A stretch of DNA of 64,000 bases from Bog-473 sp963755375 (GTDB taxonomy: Bacteria; Actinomycetota; Acidimicrobiia; Acidimicrobiales; RAAP-2): assembly GCA_963755375.1 (NCBI GenBank), contig CAVWKG010000016.1:620001-684000 (forward strand), read 5' to 3'. Positions 36,859-45,647 of the stretch are shown piece by piece; the stretch's first letter is position 1; every line of letters starts with the position of its first letter. Both the position numbers and the translations under genes were made by a program. Under the pieces are notes generated by a model that was not told where the DNA came from, did not search any database, and saw nothing but the letters and a program-made list of their open reading frames with translations.

Positions 36859-36944
36859 GATGACTGCCTCAGTGCCGGCGGCGGTATTCTCCGCGCGGTG
36901 CACGGGGCGTCGACCACCAGCTCACTCGGGGAAGGCTGACCCGC

Positions 36945-38798
36945 ATGCCCGGCATGGGCGGCGCACCCCAGAGCGGCAACTCGGTCATCGTCTCGGCGTT
37001 CCATGCCGAGCTGTTCCACCAGCTCCTGGTGGTGCTTCTCATCGGAGCGGTCTGCGCCATCGCCTTCAACGTCATCAGGACCGTGCAGTACCGGCAGCTC
37101 CGGGCTCAGGGAGGCCCCACCCCGGTCGTCACGGTGCACGTGACGACCGAGCCGGTCGCTCGGAGGGTCCTGCGCATCGGCTTCGGCAGCCTCTGGATCC
37201 TCGACGGACTCCTGCAGCTGCAATCGGCCATGCCCTTGGGGCTCCCCTCGAACGTGATCCAACCCTCAGCTGCCGCGTCACCGCAGTGGGTCCAGCACGT
37301 CGTCAATTCGGGCGTGAGCATCTGGTCCAACCATCCGATCCAGGCGGCTTCCTCAGCGGTCTGGATCCAGCTCGGTCTCGGCCTCTGGCTCATCGTGGCC
37401 CCGCGCGGCCGCTGGTCACGGTTGGGCGGGGCGGCCAGCGCCGGCTGGGGCCTGGTGGTGTGGATCTTCGGCGAGGCGTTTGGTGGCATCTTTGCCCCCG
37501 GGGCGACATGGCTCTTCGGCACGCCCGGAGCGGTGCTGCTGTACTGCGTCGCCGGGATCCTGCTGGCGTTGCCCGAGCGAGCGTTCATGAGCCCCCGTGT
37601 CGGACGCATCATCGTGACCTTGGGGGGAGTGTTCCTGGTCGGCATGGCGGTGCTCCAGGCATGGCCGGGGCGGGGATTCTGGCAGGGTCGAGGTGGCACC
37701 CTGCCGTCCATGGTCGGCACCATGTCGCGGACCTCTCAGCCCGGGTTCCTCTCGTCGTGGGTCGCTTCGTTCGGTTCTTTTGACGATGCCCACGGGTGGG
37801 CCGTCAATCTGTTCGCTGTCGTCGCCCTGGCCTCCATCGGGGGCTTGCTCATCAGCGGCCGCCGTCGAGCGGTCCTCGGGGGGATCGGCGCGCTGGTCGT
37901 GTTGTGTCTCGCAGACTGGGTACTCGTAGAGGACCTCGGCTTCTTCGGCGGCCTGGGCACCGACCCGAACTCCATGGTGCCGATGGCGCTGCTCTTCGTT
38001 GCGGGGTACCTGGCCGCCTTCAGGGTGCCGGTCGAGGCCGACGTCCCGACGGCCGCGGTGGACGAGGCCGCCTCGAACGCCAACGCCTTGGCCGCGACTC
38101 CTGATCCGCGCTCGGGCGCGCCATGGTCACAGCGCGCCACCCCGGCGTACGTCATGCGCTCGGTCGCGGCCCTCGCGGCCCTGGCTGTCGTGGTGATCGG
38201 CGCGGCGCCCATGGCGGCGGCTGCGGTCAACCAGAGCACCGACCCGATCCTCAGCGAGGCGCTGGACGGCAGCCCCAACTCCCTGGACTCACCGGCGCCG
38301 CCGTTCGCGTTGACCGACCAGGACGGCCACCCGGTCAGCCTGGACAGCCTGCGCGGACACACGGTCGCACTGACCTTCCTCGACCCGGTCTGTACGACCG
38401 ACTGCCCGCTGATCGCACAGGAGTTCCGCCAGGCGGACCAGCAGCTCTCGAGCCAGGGAGCGCGCGTTGACTTCGTCGCCATCGTGGCCAACCCGATCTA
38501 CCGCACCGCCGCCTTCACGAACGCCTTCGACCGGCAGGAGGGCCTGACCCACCTGACCAATTGGTACTACCTCACGGGCTCCCTGTCGGCGCTCCAGCAC
38601 GTCTGGGACTCGTACGGCGTGCTCGTGAACACGGAGACGGCCGGGGCGATGGTGGCGCACAGCGATCTGGCCTTCGTGATCGATCCGGATGGTCGAGAAC
38701 GCGACGCCCTGATCGACGACCCCGGACCGACGCAGTCGTACGCGTCATCGTTCACCTCGTTGCTCCTGAGCCGCATCGACGACGTCGTCAATTCGTGA
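36945..38798 (+). CDS. polytopic membrane protein fused to a SCO1/SenC copper chaperone domain
   Basis: This 617-residue protein has an N-terminal multi-helix part (about residues 20-365, seven or more hydrophobic segments, with LRIGFGSLWILDGLLQLQ resembling DoxX-like proteins). A further helix at about 405-425 leads to an extracytoplasmic SCO1 domain. Copper ligands are Cys483 and Cys487 in DPVCTTDCPLIAQEF and His572 in MVAHSDLAFVID. SCO1 proteins load CuA of oxidase subunit II, encoded 3 kb downstream. GGGGAAGG precedes the ATG. The end overlaps the next gene (GTGA). Confidence 0.83.
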   Translation: MPGMGGAPQSGNSVIVSAFHAELFHQLLVVLLIGAVCAIAFNVIRTVQYRQLRAQGGPTPVVTVHVTTEPVARRVLRIGFGSLWILDGLLQLQSAMPLGLPSNVIQPSAAASPQWVQHVVNSGVSIWSNHPIQAASSAVWIQLGLGLWLIVAPRGRWSRLGGAASAGWGLVVWIFGEAFGGIFAPGATWLFGTPGAVLLYCVAGILLALPERAFMSPRVGRIIVTLGGVFLVGMAVLQAWPGRGFWQGRGGTLPSMVGTMSRTSQPGFLSSWVASFGSFDDAHGWAVNLFAVVALASIGGLLISGRRRAVLGGIGALVVLCLADWVLVEDLGFFGGLGTDPNSMVPMALLFVAGYLAAFRVPVEADVPTAAVDEAASNANALAATPDPRSGAPWSQRATPAYVMRSVAALAALAVVVIGAAPMAAAAVNQSTDPILSEALDGSPNSLDSPAPPFALTDQDGHPVSLDSLRGHTVALTFLDPVCTTDCPLIAQEFRQADQQLSSQGARVDFVAIVANPIYRTAAFTNAFDRQEGLTHLTNWYYLTGSLSALQHVWDSYGVLVNTETAGAMVAHSDLAFVIDPDGRERDALIDDPGPTQSYASSFTSLLLSRIDDVVNS

Positions 38799-39988
38799 GG
38801 GCGGTCTCGGCCCGCATTTCTCGCCGGCTCCGCGCGGTCCGGTGGCTCATCATCGGCGTGGCGGGATCTGTCCTCTGGGCCGTTGTGTCGGCACTCCCCG
38901 CGGCAGGGGCAACGGTCCCGGCCCTCCCTGCGAGCGGCGTCTCGACACCCGACGGCTCCTGGTCGACGCTCCCGATGGGGCAGCTGTCAGAGCAGAGCAA
39001 CACCTTCTGGGAGCTCTTCCACGCCGTGCCGGGATCCTCTCACTGGACGCTCGTCACACCGAAGGGGACGGCCGACAACGGCGGCCTTGTGACGGGGGTC
39101 TCGGGCGACGCGGTCGTCGCCGGGGTGCTCCCGAGCGCCCTCCTCCGTTTCTCGCCCCTGTCCTCGAGCAGCGACGGCGGGGTCTCTTGGAATCCCGTCT
39201 ACCTTCCGGGGGGCCTGGCGAGCTCGACCGATGCACTGGCGATCGAGACGTCCGGCATGCCCGCCGGGCTGGCGGTCATGCGCGACGGCACGGTCTTGGC
39301 CGCGGCCAAGATCTTCGGTTCTTGGTCGCCGCTGGTCTCGACCGCCGCGCTCCGCAGGGCGGCGCCCTCGTGTGACGTCTCGGCGATCGCAGCGGTTGCA
39401 TTCTCGGCGTCCGGCGCCCCGCTCGTCGCCGCCGGCTGCCGGCAGGGTGGACGGGTCGGCCTGTTCACCCAGGCCGAAGGGTCGTGGCACTTGGCGGGTC
39501 CCGCCCCGATCGCCGGTCGCGGGAGGGGAGCAACGGGCGTCTTGCGGCTGGAGACGTCCGGTGTGGCGACGACGGTGCTCGCCACCGTGGGCAGGGCAGG
39601 GCATCGGGCGCTCGAAGTCGCCTGGGCGCAGAACGACTCCGTCTGGACCATGCCGACCCCGCTTCCCCTGCCCGGCGCGGACTCCGTCCGCGCCAGCGCC
39701 GTCGGGGCGGACGGGCGGGTGGCGGTGCTCGTCAGCCGGCCGAAGTCGACGCCGGCGGTCTTCGAAGTGGAACCAGGTGGCCGGGCCTGGTCCCCCCTGC
39801 CGCCTCCGCCGTCCGGTGCGGCGGGACTCGCCCTCCCCGGCGACACTCAGACCGCGGACGCTCCACCGGTCGACGTCTTCAGCGTCAACGGGAGCGCACT
39901 GCGCGTCTTCGAGCTCACCCCGTCGGGAGCCACCTGGAGCCGTGTGCAGATCACCCTGGTGCCCATCTCGTACGGCTCGTCGTCGTAG
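38795..39988 (+). CDS. exported protein of unknown function, oxidase-cluster associated
   Basis: This 397-residue protein begins with a basic stretch and a hydrophobic segment (WLIIGVAGSVLWAVVSALPA) that ends in AAGA, a likely signal peptide. The rest is Ser/Gly/Val-rich with repeated short motifs such as SSDGGVSWNPV and VGADGRVAVLV, which suggest a beta-propeller-like fold (the SSDGGxSW pattern is typical of BNR/Asp-box repeats). No catalytic motif is seen. It overlaps the SCO1 fusion gene by 4 bp, so it probably acts outside the membrane near the oxidase, but its role is unknown. Confidence 0.7.
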   Translation: MRAVSARISRRLRAVRWLIIGVAGSVLWAVVSALPAAGATVPALPASGVSTPDGSWSTLPMGQLSEQSNTFWELFHAVPGSSHWTLVTPKGTADNGGLVTGVSGDAVVAGVLPSALLRFSPLSSSSDGGVSWNPVYLPGGLASSTDALAIETSGMPAGLAVMRDGTVLAAAKIFGSWSPLVSTAALRRAAPSCDVSAIAAVAFSASGAPLVAAGCRQGGRVGLFTQAEGSWHLAGPAPIAGRGRGATGVLRLETSGVATTVLATVGRAGHRALEVAWAQNDSVWTMPTPLPLPGADSVRASAVGADGRVAVLVSRPKSTPAVFEVEPGGRAWSPLPPPPSGAAGLALPGDTQTADAPPVDVFSVNGSALRVFELTPSGATWSRVQITLVPISYGSSS

Positions 39989-40063
39989 CCGCCAATCTCG
40001 TTCGTCGTCCTAGCCGACGGGGGCTACCGTGACGCGCAGCCGCACAAGGGATGGATCCGCCCG

Positions 40064-40981
40064 GTGAACTACCTCGTCGACAACTGGAGCTTCGACCCCT
40101 TCGTGGTGGTCGTGGCGGTCATCGTGATCGTGAACGAGCTCGGCCTCGCCAATCTGCGCCGTCGCTCGATCCGGGAACGGAGCCGGAGCCGGCGCATCCG
40201 GTCACTCTTCTTCTACGGCGGGCTGGCACTCCTGCTCATCGCGGTCACCTCACCGGTCGACTACTGGGCCGACGACTACTTCTTCGTGCACATGATCGAG
40301 CACATCCTGATTGCCTTCTTCGCTCCGATTCTCATCGTCGCAGGGGCCCCCTGGCTGCCGCTCCTGCACGGACTGCCGGTGGGACCGCGGCGACGGCTCA
40401 TCCGCTCCGTTCTCCTCGGACGCTTTTCCCAGCCGCTCCGAGGGGTCGGACGGTTCGCCGTCAACCCCTGGACGGCGCTGATCTCGTTCAACCTTGTGAT
40501 GGTGCTGTGGCACGTCCCGGCACTCTTCGACGCCGCGCAGCAGAACCAGACGGTGCACATCTGGCTGATGCACGCCAGCTTCTTCGTCACCGGGGTCCTG
40601 TTCTGGCTGCAGATCATCCCGTCGTACCCCTTCCGGCTGAAGGCCTCTCCGCTCTGGCAGGTCGGCGCCATCCTCTCGACCAACGTCGTGATGTTCGTGA
40701 TGGCCATGTCGCTCTCACTCTTCACCGCGGGAAGCTGGTACGCGGCCTACGCCCATGTACCGGGTGTCACGCTCTCGCCCTTCGCCGACCAGCAGATCGG
40801 CGCCGCCATCCTGTGGATTTGCGGTGACTTCTGGGCCGTCCCCGCACTCGCGGTGACCATCCGCCGCGCCATCGACAGCGAAGGCGGGTTCTCGCTGGGC
40901 GTCGACCGGTTGTTCCACCGTGACCCCGGACCTCCCCTCGAAGTGTTCCGGGCCTCGAGTGATCAGGCCCGCCAGGGCTGA
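40064..40981 (+). CDS. ctaG: cytochrome c oxidase assembly protein, caa3 CtaG family
   Basis: This 305-residue membrane protein has about seven hydrophobic helices. Family marks are SPVDYWADDYFFVHMIEHILI, WHVPALFDAAQ and PFADQQIGAAILW; conserved His residues and the DQQ motif are typical of the CtaG/DUF1404 group that helps deliver copper to the oxidase CuB site. AAGGGA stands before the GTG at 40064. A second CtaG-like protein lies at 45644-46456. Confidence 0.85.
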   Translation: MNYLVDNWSFDPFVVVVAVIVIVNELGLANLRRRSIRERSRSRRIRSLFFYGGLALLLIAVTSPVDYWADDYFFVHMIEHILIAFFAPILIVAGAPWLPLLHGLPVGPRRRLIRSVLLGRFSQPLRGVGRFAVNPWTALISFNLVMVLWHVPALFDAAQQNQTVHIWLMHASFFVTGVLFWLQIIPSYPFRLKASPLWQVGAILSTNVVMFVMAMSLSLFTAGSWYAAYAHVPGVTLSPFADQQIGAAILWICGDFWAVPALAVTIRRAIDSEGGFSLGVDRLFHRDPGPPLEVFRASSDQARQG

Positions 40982-41035
40982 CGGCGCCGGACCCAGTCCG
41001 GCTCCAGACGGAATTCAGTTGTTGCTCAGAAATAG

Positions 41036-41064
41036 TTGACTCGAAAGCAACAGAACCGTAACGT
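41036..41064 (+). promoter_or_regulatory. sigma70-type promoter of the cta structural operon
   Basis: TTGACT (41036-41041) and TAACGT (41059-41064) are exactly 17 bp apart. The 5' leader would be about 55 nt and includes GGGGAGG before the ATG at 41127. Confidence 0.65.
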
Positions 41065-41126
41065 CATCGACGAGTTCCTCGGTAGGGGCGCCGGGGACAA
41101 TACGAGACACCTACCGGGGAGGCCTG

Positions 41127-41795
41127 ATGAGGCTGGCGTGGAAGGTGGCCGTCACGGCCATCCTTTTTGCCCTTGCAGCCGTGGCGGCCGTCGTTCTCAT
41201 CGTCAACCTCCTGGGCACGCCCCCCACGGTCGACTTCACCTCCCAGTCCTCGGGGCAGCCGGTGAACGTCGCGCTGCAAGCCGTGGGGACCTACGGCTCG
41301 GGCAGCCACCCGACGTGGGTGTCGTACCTCGTCCAGTCGCCGCAGGGCCAATGGGTCCACACCACGGTGTTCCAGGTCCCCGCGGACACGCGCCTCAACG
41401 TCACGATCGTCAACTACGACTCCGGGAGCCCCCTGCGGAACCAGCAGATCGGCCAGGTCACCGGCACCAGTGGCCGCGTGGCGCTCCTCAACGGGAAGGC
41501 GTTCCGGGTCATCAACTCCAATGCCGGCAATGGCGTCGCCCACACCTTCTCCATCCCTTCCATCGGGCTCAACGTGCCGCTCTACGGCAACAACGGGAAC
41601 GCCAACCTCTGCGGCGCGGCGCCGTGTACCACCAGCTCACCGCACCAGGTGATCCGGTTCTCCTTCGTCACGCCGGGGCCAGGCAGCTACCGGTGGCAGT
41701 GCTTCGTCCCCTGCGGGCTCGGCTTCTTGTTCGGCAACGGCGGGCCCATGTCGACGCTGGGGTACATGGGCGGTTTCATGCAGGTGGTGTCGTGA
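41127..41795 (+). CDS. membrane-anchored cupredoxin-like protein with incomplete CuA-type motif
   Basis: This 222-residue protein has one N-terminal helix (about residues 7-29) and an extracytoplasmic beta domain. His139 in VAHTFSIPSIG and the pair Cys192/Cys196 in WQCFVPCGLGF give a CxxxC spacing like CuA of oxidase subunit II. The His and Met that follow in a true CuA site are missing: position 200 is Phe. A second Cys pair lies in CGAAPC and Met residues in GGPM and YMGGFM. It overlaps ctaC (GTGA) and shares its promoter. It could be a type-1-like or modified copper protein, or a structural subunit. Confidence 0.75.
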   Translation: MRLAWKVAVTAILFALAAVAAVVLIVNLLGTPPTVDFTSQSSGQPVNVALQAVGTYGSGSHPTWVSYLVQSPQGQWVHTTVFQVPADTRLNVTIVNYDSGSPLRNQQIGQVTGTSGRVALLNGKAFRVINSNAGNGVAHTFSIPSIGLNVPLYGNNGNANLCGAAPCTTSSPHQVIRFSFVTPGPGSYRWQCFVPCGLGFLFGNGGPMSTLGYMGGFMQVVS

Positions 41796-42760
41796 GCGAC
41801 ACCCGGGGCACCGGGTCCCCTGTCGGGAGCGAGCCGGACTCACCTCAGCACGAGCCACACCATTGGTGGCGACTAATCGCCATCTGGGTGGTCCTCTCCG
41901 CCGTCCTCGATCCGCTCTTCTACTTCTATGCCGGTCCTCATATCCCGCCCGGCACGATGACCGACGAAGCTCAGGGGGCACAATTCGACTTCAACGTGCT
42001 CTTCGTGATCGCGCTGCCGGTCTTGCTCGCGGTGTGGATCTACTTCATCTACGTCATCGTGATGTGGAGGGCGTCGCGGGGCGGCCCCGAGCCCGTCGGA
42101 GGCCCGGACGCGCGGGGTCACTTCGGCATTCAGTTGGGATGGATCCTGACCACCAGCGTCATCGTGATCTTCCTGTTCGGCTTCGGCACCTATGAGCTCG
42201 TCCAACCCGGGGGGGCCGGCGGCGGCCAGGGCTCAAGCCCCATCTGGACCCCGACGTCGAAAACGGTGTTGCCCATTCAGGTGATTGGCCAACAGTGGAA
42301 GTTCACCTACCGGTACCCGACCTTCGGCGGGTTCGAGACCAATGAGCTCGTGGTCCCCGACAACACGACGATCGAGTTCAACGTGACGTCGCTCGACGTT
42401 ATCCACAGCTTCTGGGCCTACCAGCTCGGCGTGAAGGCCGACGCCAACCCCGACTACAACAATGTCGCCTACACGACGACGCGGCAGCTCGGCTCGTTCA
42501 TCGTTCGCTGCTCCGAGCTGTGCGGGATCTGGCATGGCGCGATGTACAACTCGGGGCAGGTGGTGAGCCCGGGTCAGTTCGTGACGTGGGCCAAGTCGAC
42601 GGAGGCGTTGCTGCGGAGGAACACCAGGCTGCTGCCGCCTTACGCGCTCACCTACACCCCGGATGCCAACGGAGCTGACGGAGGGTACTACCCGGATAAC
42701 GTCGACCCCTACTCCAAGGTCGAGACCTACGGCGCCCCGCAGCCGAAGGGCGGGGGCTGA
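41792..42760 (+). CDS. ctaC: cytochrome c oxidase subunit II
   Basis: Subunit II takes electrons from cytochrome c at its CuA site and passes them to subunit I. The 322-residue protein has two helices (about 27-47 and 63-90, with another near 115-135) and a C-terminal cupredoxin. All CuA ligands are present: His205 in VIHSFWAYQLG, then Cys240, Glu242, Cys244, His248 and Met251 in CSELCGIWHGAM. GQQWKFTYRYP is the conserved aromatic electron-entry region. The C-terminus has no heme-binding CxxCH, so it is not a caa3 fusion. GTG overlaps the cupredoxin gene. Confidence 0.95.
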   Translation: MSDTRGTGSPVGSEPDSPQHEPHHWWRLIAIWVVLSAVLDPLFYFYAGPHIPPGTMTDEAQGAQFDFNVLFVIALPVLLAVWIYFIYVIVMWRASRGGPEPVGGPDARGHFGIQLGWILTTSVIVIFLFGFGTYELVQPGGAGGGQGSSPIWTPTSKTVLPIQVIGQQWKFTYRYPTFGGFETNELVVPDNTTIEFNVTSLDVIHSFWAYQLGVKADANPDYNNVAYTTTRQLGSFIVRCSELCGIWHGAMYNSGQVVSPGQFVTWAKSTEALLRRNTRLLPPYALTYTPDANGADGGYYPDNVDPYSKVETYGAPQPKGGG

Positions 42761-42810
42761 CATGCGCCGGCACCAACGTGACCCAATTCCCGAGACGGGG
42801 GACATCGGCC

Positions 42811-44829
42811 ATGGCCATTGACACACCTGCGGTAGGCGATCTCGAGTACCCCGGGGAGGAGGATGTCGGGACCCCAGCGAAGGAGCCTCCGGTCTGGCGT
42901 CGCTCCCCCTGGCTCCGCCCGAACATCCTGTGGGCGATGGCCGGTGGGGTCGTCGGCTACCTGATCGGCCATTGGCTCGGGAACGTGATCGCCAGCGGGT
43001 ACACGCAGGTGCAGGACACCGGGCAGAACGACGTCGCCATCGTCCTCGGTCTGAGCCTCGGGGTCACCGGGTGGATGACGGGCATCGGCGGGCTGAGCTA
43101 TCCGCTGGCCAAGATCCTCGGGTACGAGCTGCGTCCCCAACCACCCGAGCAGACCTGGGTGCGCTATTTCCGCATGACCGACGACCACAAGGTCGTCGGG
43201 ATGCAGTACGTGGTCGGTGTCCTGCTCTTCTTCTTCACGGGTGGCCTGTTGGCCATGCTCATCCGCACCGAGCTGCTCAGCCCGACGAGTCATGTGTTCG
43301 GGCCGGGCACCTACATCGCCATCGTCAGCGAGCACGGAACGATCATGATGATGATGGCCTCGTCGGCCGTCGCGGGGACCTTGGGGAATTGGCTCATCCC
43401 GCTGATGATCGGCTCGAGGCGCATGGCCTATCCCCGCGTCGAGGCGTTCTCTTTCTGGATCTTCATGGCGGGTTACCTGGTCATCGTGAGCGCCCTCTTC
43501 TTCGGCGGCTTCCCGACCGGGTGGACGGGCTACGCGCCCTTACAGACGCAGGCCGCCGGCGGGATGGATTCGTATCTGGTCGGCTTCGCGGTCATTGGCA
43601 TCGGCATGATCCTGGCCGGGTTCAACCTGGCCGCCACCATCATCAATTATCGGGCGCCGGGGATGACCTGGAGCCGTGTGCCGATCTTCGTCTGGGCCAT
43701 CCTGGCGACCACCGCCCTCCTCACCCTCGCCACCCCGACCCTCGTTGTTTCGTGTCTCCTCGGTGTCCTGGACAGGACGGCGGAGACCGCGTTCTTCGTG
43801 AACGAGCACGGGGGCAGCAACTTCCTCTGGCAGAACCTCTTCTGGTTCTTCGGCCATCCCGAGGTCTACATCATGGCATTGCCGGGGTTCGGGATCGTGA
43901 TGGAGATCATGCCCGTCTTCACGCGCAAACCGCTGTTCGCCTACAAGGTCGCGGCCGCCGGGATGCTCGGGGTCGCCCTGCTGTCGTTCTTCGTCTGGCA
44001 GCACCACCTGTTCCAGAGCGGGATCAATCCGGACATGCGGCCGCTCTTCATGCTCACCACCGAGCTCATCTCCATTCCGACCGGCTTCTTGTACCTCGTC
44101 ACGCTCGGAACTCTGTGGAAAGCCAAGATCAGATTCGAAACTCCGATGCTCTTTTGCCTCGGGATGCTCTTCAATTTCCTCATCGGCGGCGTGACCGGCG
44201 TCTTCCTCTCCGACGTCCCGGTCAACGTCACGGTCCACGGCAGCTTCTTCGTGCTGTCCCACTTCCACTACACGATCATGGGAGGCCTCATCTTCGCCTT
44301 GTTCGGTGGGTTCTACTACTGGTTCCCCAAGATCACCGGCAAGACCTTGAACCGCAAACTGTCCAAGTGGCACTTCTGGACGTTCTTCATTTTCTTCAAC
44401 CTGACGTTCTTCCCGATGTTCCTCATCGGGATCCTGGGCCAGCCCCGGCGCGTGTTCGAGTACGCCACCAATCTGCAGACGCTGAACGACATCTCGAGCA
44501 TCAGCGCCTACCTCCTCGGGGCGTCCTTCTTCTTCTTCATCATCAACGTCGTGTGGTCCATCTACCTGACCCCGCACGAGGCCCCGCCGAACCCCTGGAA
44601 CTCGCTGGGCCTGGAGTGGCAGACCCCGACCCCGGTGCCGTGGTTCAACTTCGAGCACATCCCCGTCGTGCTCAACGACCCGTACCACTACGGCACGGCC
44701 GACGCTGCTCCAGTGGCCGATCTGGGACTGGCCCTGTCGGTCGTCGCCCCCGCCGGGTCCGTCGGTCATGATGAGCTCTCGCGCGGGGTGGACGACGGTG
44801 ACAGCGATCCACGACCCCCGATCCTGTGA
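42811..44829 (+). CDS. ctaD: cytochrome c oxidase subunit I
   Basis: Subunit I holds heme a and the heme a3-CuB centre. The 672-residue protein contains EHGTIMMMMA (heme a His), FFGHPEVYIMALPGFG with the CuB His, proton-channel Glu and cross-linked Tyr, WQHHLFQSG (CuB His pair), TTELISIPTG (K channel) and SHFHYTIMGG (heme His pair). This pattern fits A-type oxidases. Two extra hydrophobic helices (about residues 38-60 and 78-100) precede the canonical first helix. ATG 42811 follows GGGGGA; an in-frame GTG at 42778 is possible. Confidence 0.96.
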   Translation: MAIDTPAVGDLEYPGEEDVGTPAKEPPVWRRSPWLRPNILWAMAGGVVGYLIGHWLGNVIASGYTQVQDTGQNDVAIVLGLSLGVTGWMTGIGGLSYPLAKILGYELRPQPPEQTWVRYFRMTDDHKVVGMQYVVGVLLFFFTGGLLAMLIRTELLSPTSHVFGPGTYIAIVSEHGTIMMMMASSAVAGTLGNWLIPLMIGSRRMAYPRVEAFSFWIFMAGYLVIVSALFFGGFPTGWTGYAPLQTQAAGGMDSYLVGFAVIGIGMILAGFNLAATIINYRAPGMTWSRVPIFVWAILATTALLTLATPTLVVSCLLGVLDRTAETAFFVNEHGGSNFLWQNLFWFFGHPEVYIMALPGFGIVMEIMPVFTRKPLFAYKVAAAGMLGVALLSFFVWQHHLFQSGINPDMRPLFMLTTELISIPTGFLYLVTLGTLWKAKIRFETPMLFCLGMLFNFLIGGVTGVFLSDVPVNVTVHGSFFVLSHFHYTIMGGLIFALFGGFYYWFPKITGKTLNRKLSKWHFWTFFIFFNLTFFPMFLIGILGQPRRVFEYATNLQTLNDISSISAYLLGASFFFFIINVVWSIYLTPHEAPPNPWNSLGLEWQTPTPVPWFNFEHIPVVLNDPYHYGTADAAPVADLGLALSVVAPAGSVGHDELSRGVDDGDSDPRPPIL

Positions 44830-44840
44830 GGGAAGAGGCG

Positions 44841-45518
44841 ATGCAGCAGAACCCGGTCGACAATCAGAAATTCGAGAGCTTCCCCGAACTCAAGGAGACT
44901 CCGGAGGAGATCGCGTTCGAGCTCCGGGCCCAGGAGGGGGCGCTCTGGACGGGCGGGCGACTTCTGATCGGCATCTGGGCCTTCGCCTTCGCCGCGCTCG
45001 CCTTCGCGTACTTCTACCTGCGCTCGGCGAACAACGAGGACCTGTGGCGGCCGCGGGGAATTACGGCCCCCACCGGAGTGGGTGCGGCGATCTTCGCCAT
45101 CACCGTGGCCTGCGCGGTCCTCGTCAACTTCGGTGAGCGGCGCTTCCGCAACGACGAGACGTTGGACTGGCAGGTCGCCGGCTGGTTGGCCGTGCTCGGC
45201 GGATTGCTCGTCGTCGGGCTGCAGATCTGGCAGTTGACGGAGCTTCCCTTTTTCCCGGGATCGAGCGGCTACGCCTCCTGCTTCATCGCATGGGCGGTGC
45301 TGAATATCGCAGTTGTCCTCGCCGGCACCTACTGGATCGAGACCATCCTGGCGCGGGAGATACGCCTCCGTCGGGCCATCTCCCAGGACGGCGGCGCCCC
45401 GAATTCGAAACTCCCCGTGGCGCGCCTGTTCCGGGCGAACCTCAACGGCTGTACCTATTTCTGGGGGTTCATCGGCGTCGTCGCGGCCTTCTTTTGGGTA
45501 TTGTTCTACGTCATCTAG
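44841..45518 (+). CDS. ctaE: cytochrome c oxidase subunit III
   Basis: This 225-residue membrane protein has about five helices and lacks the first two of the seven-helix form, as in many actinobacterial and caa3 oxidases. FAYFYLRSANNEDLWRP and the closing FWGFIGVVAAFFWVLFYVI match subunit III. The ATG at 44841 is preferred because GGGAAGAGG precedes it; a GTG at 44826 would overlap ctaD. Confidence 0.88.
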   Translation: MQQNPVDNQKFESFPELKETPEEIAFELRAQEGALWTGGRLLIGIWAFAFAALAFAYFYLRSANNEDLWRPRGITAPTGVGAAIFAITVACAVLVNFGERRFRNDETLDWQVAGWLAVLGGLLVVGLQIWQLTELPFFPGSSGYASCFIAWAVLNIAVVLAGTYWIETILAREIRLRRAISQDGGAPNSKLPVARLFRANLNGCTYFWGFIGVVAAFFWVLFYVI

Positions 45519-45536
45519 GGCCTGGAGGTTGACACC

Positions 45537-45647
45537 GTGATCACGGCAGATGTAGCCGCCACCCAGGCGCTGACGTTCGCCATTCCCCTCGGGGTCCTGT
45601 TCCTCGTGATCGTCTGGGGATTCTTCCAGCGCCGACCGACCCGGTGA
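45537..45647 (+). CDS. 36-residue single-helix membrane protein of the oxidase operon
   Basis: A GTG at 45537 with GGAGG about 9 nt ahead opens a 36-codon frame: a short polar start, a hydrophobic stretch (LTFAIPLGVLFLVIVWGFF) and a basic end (QRRPTR). The topology and position are those of small oxidase subunits such as subunit IV-like or CcoQ-like peptides. Its stop overlaps the start of the next gene (GTGA), which supports it being translated. Confidence 0.65.
   Translation: MITADVAATQALTFAIPLGVLFLVIVWGFFQRRPTR

Noticed and set aside
36890..36944. 13-codon leader peptide (GTG at about 36898) after TATTCT upstream of the SCO1 fusion gene
   Set aside because: Composition is not distinctive, there is no attenuator after it, and the box alone is weak evidence.
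43540..44769. 409-codon reverse frame opposite ctaD
   Set aside because: Highly charged Glu/His/Arg composition complementary to hydrophobic codons of ctaD; no ribosome-binding site or homology.
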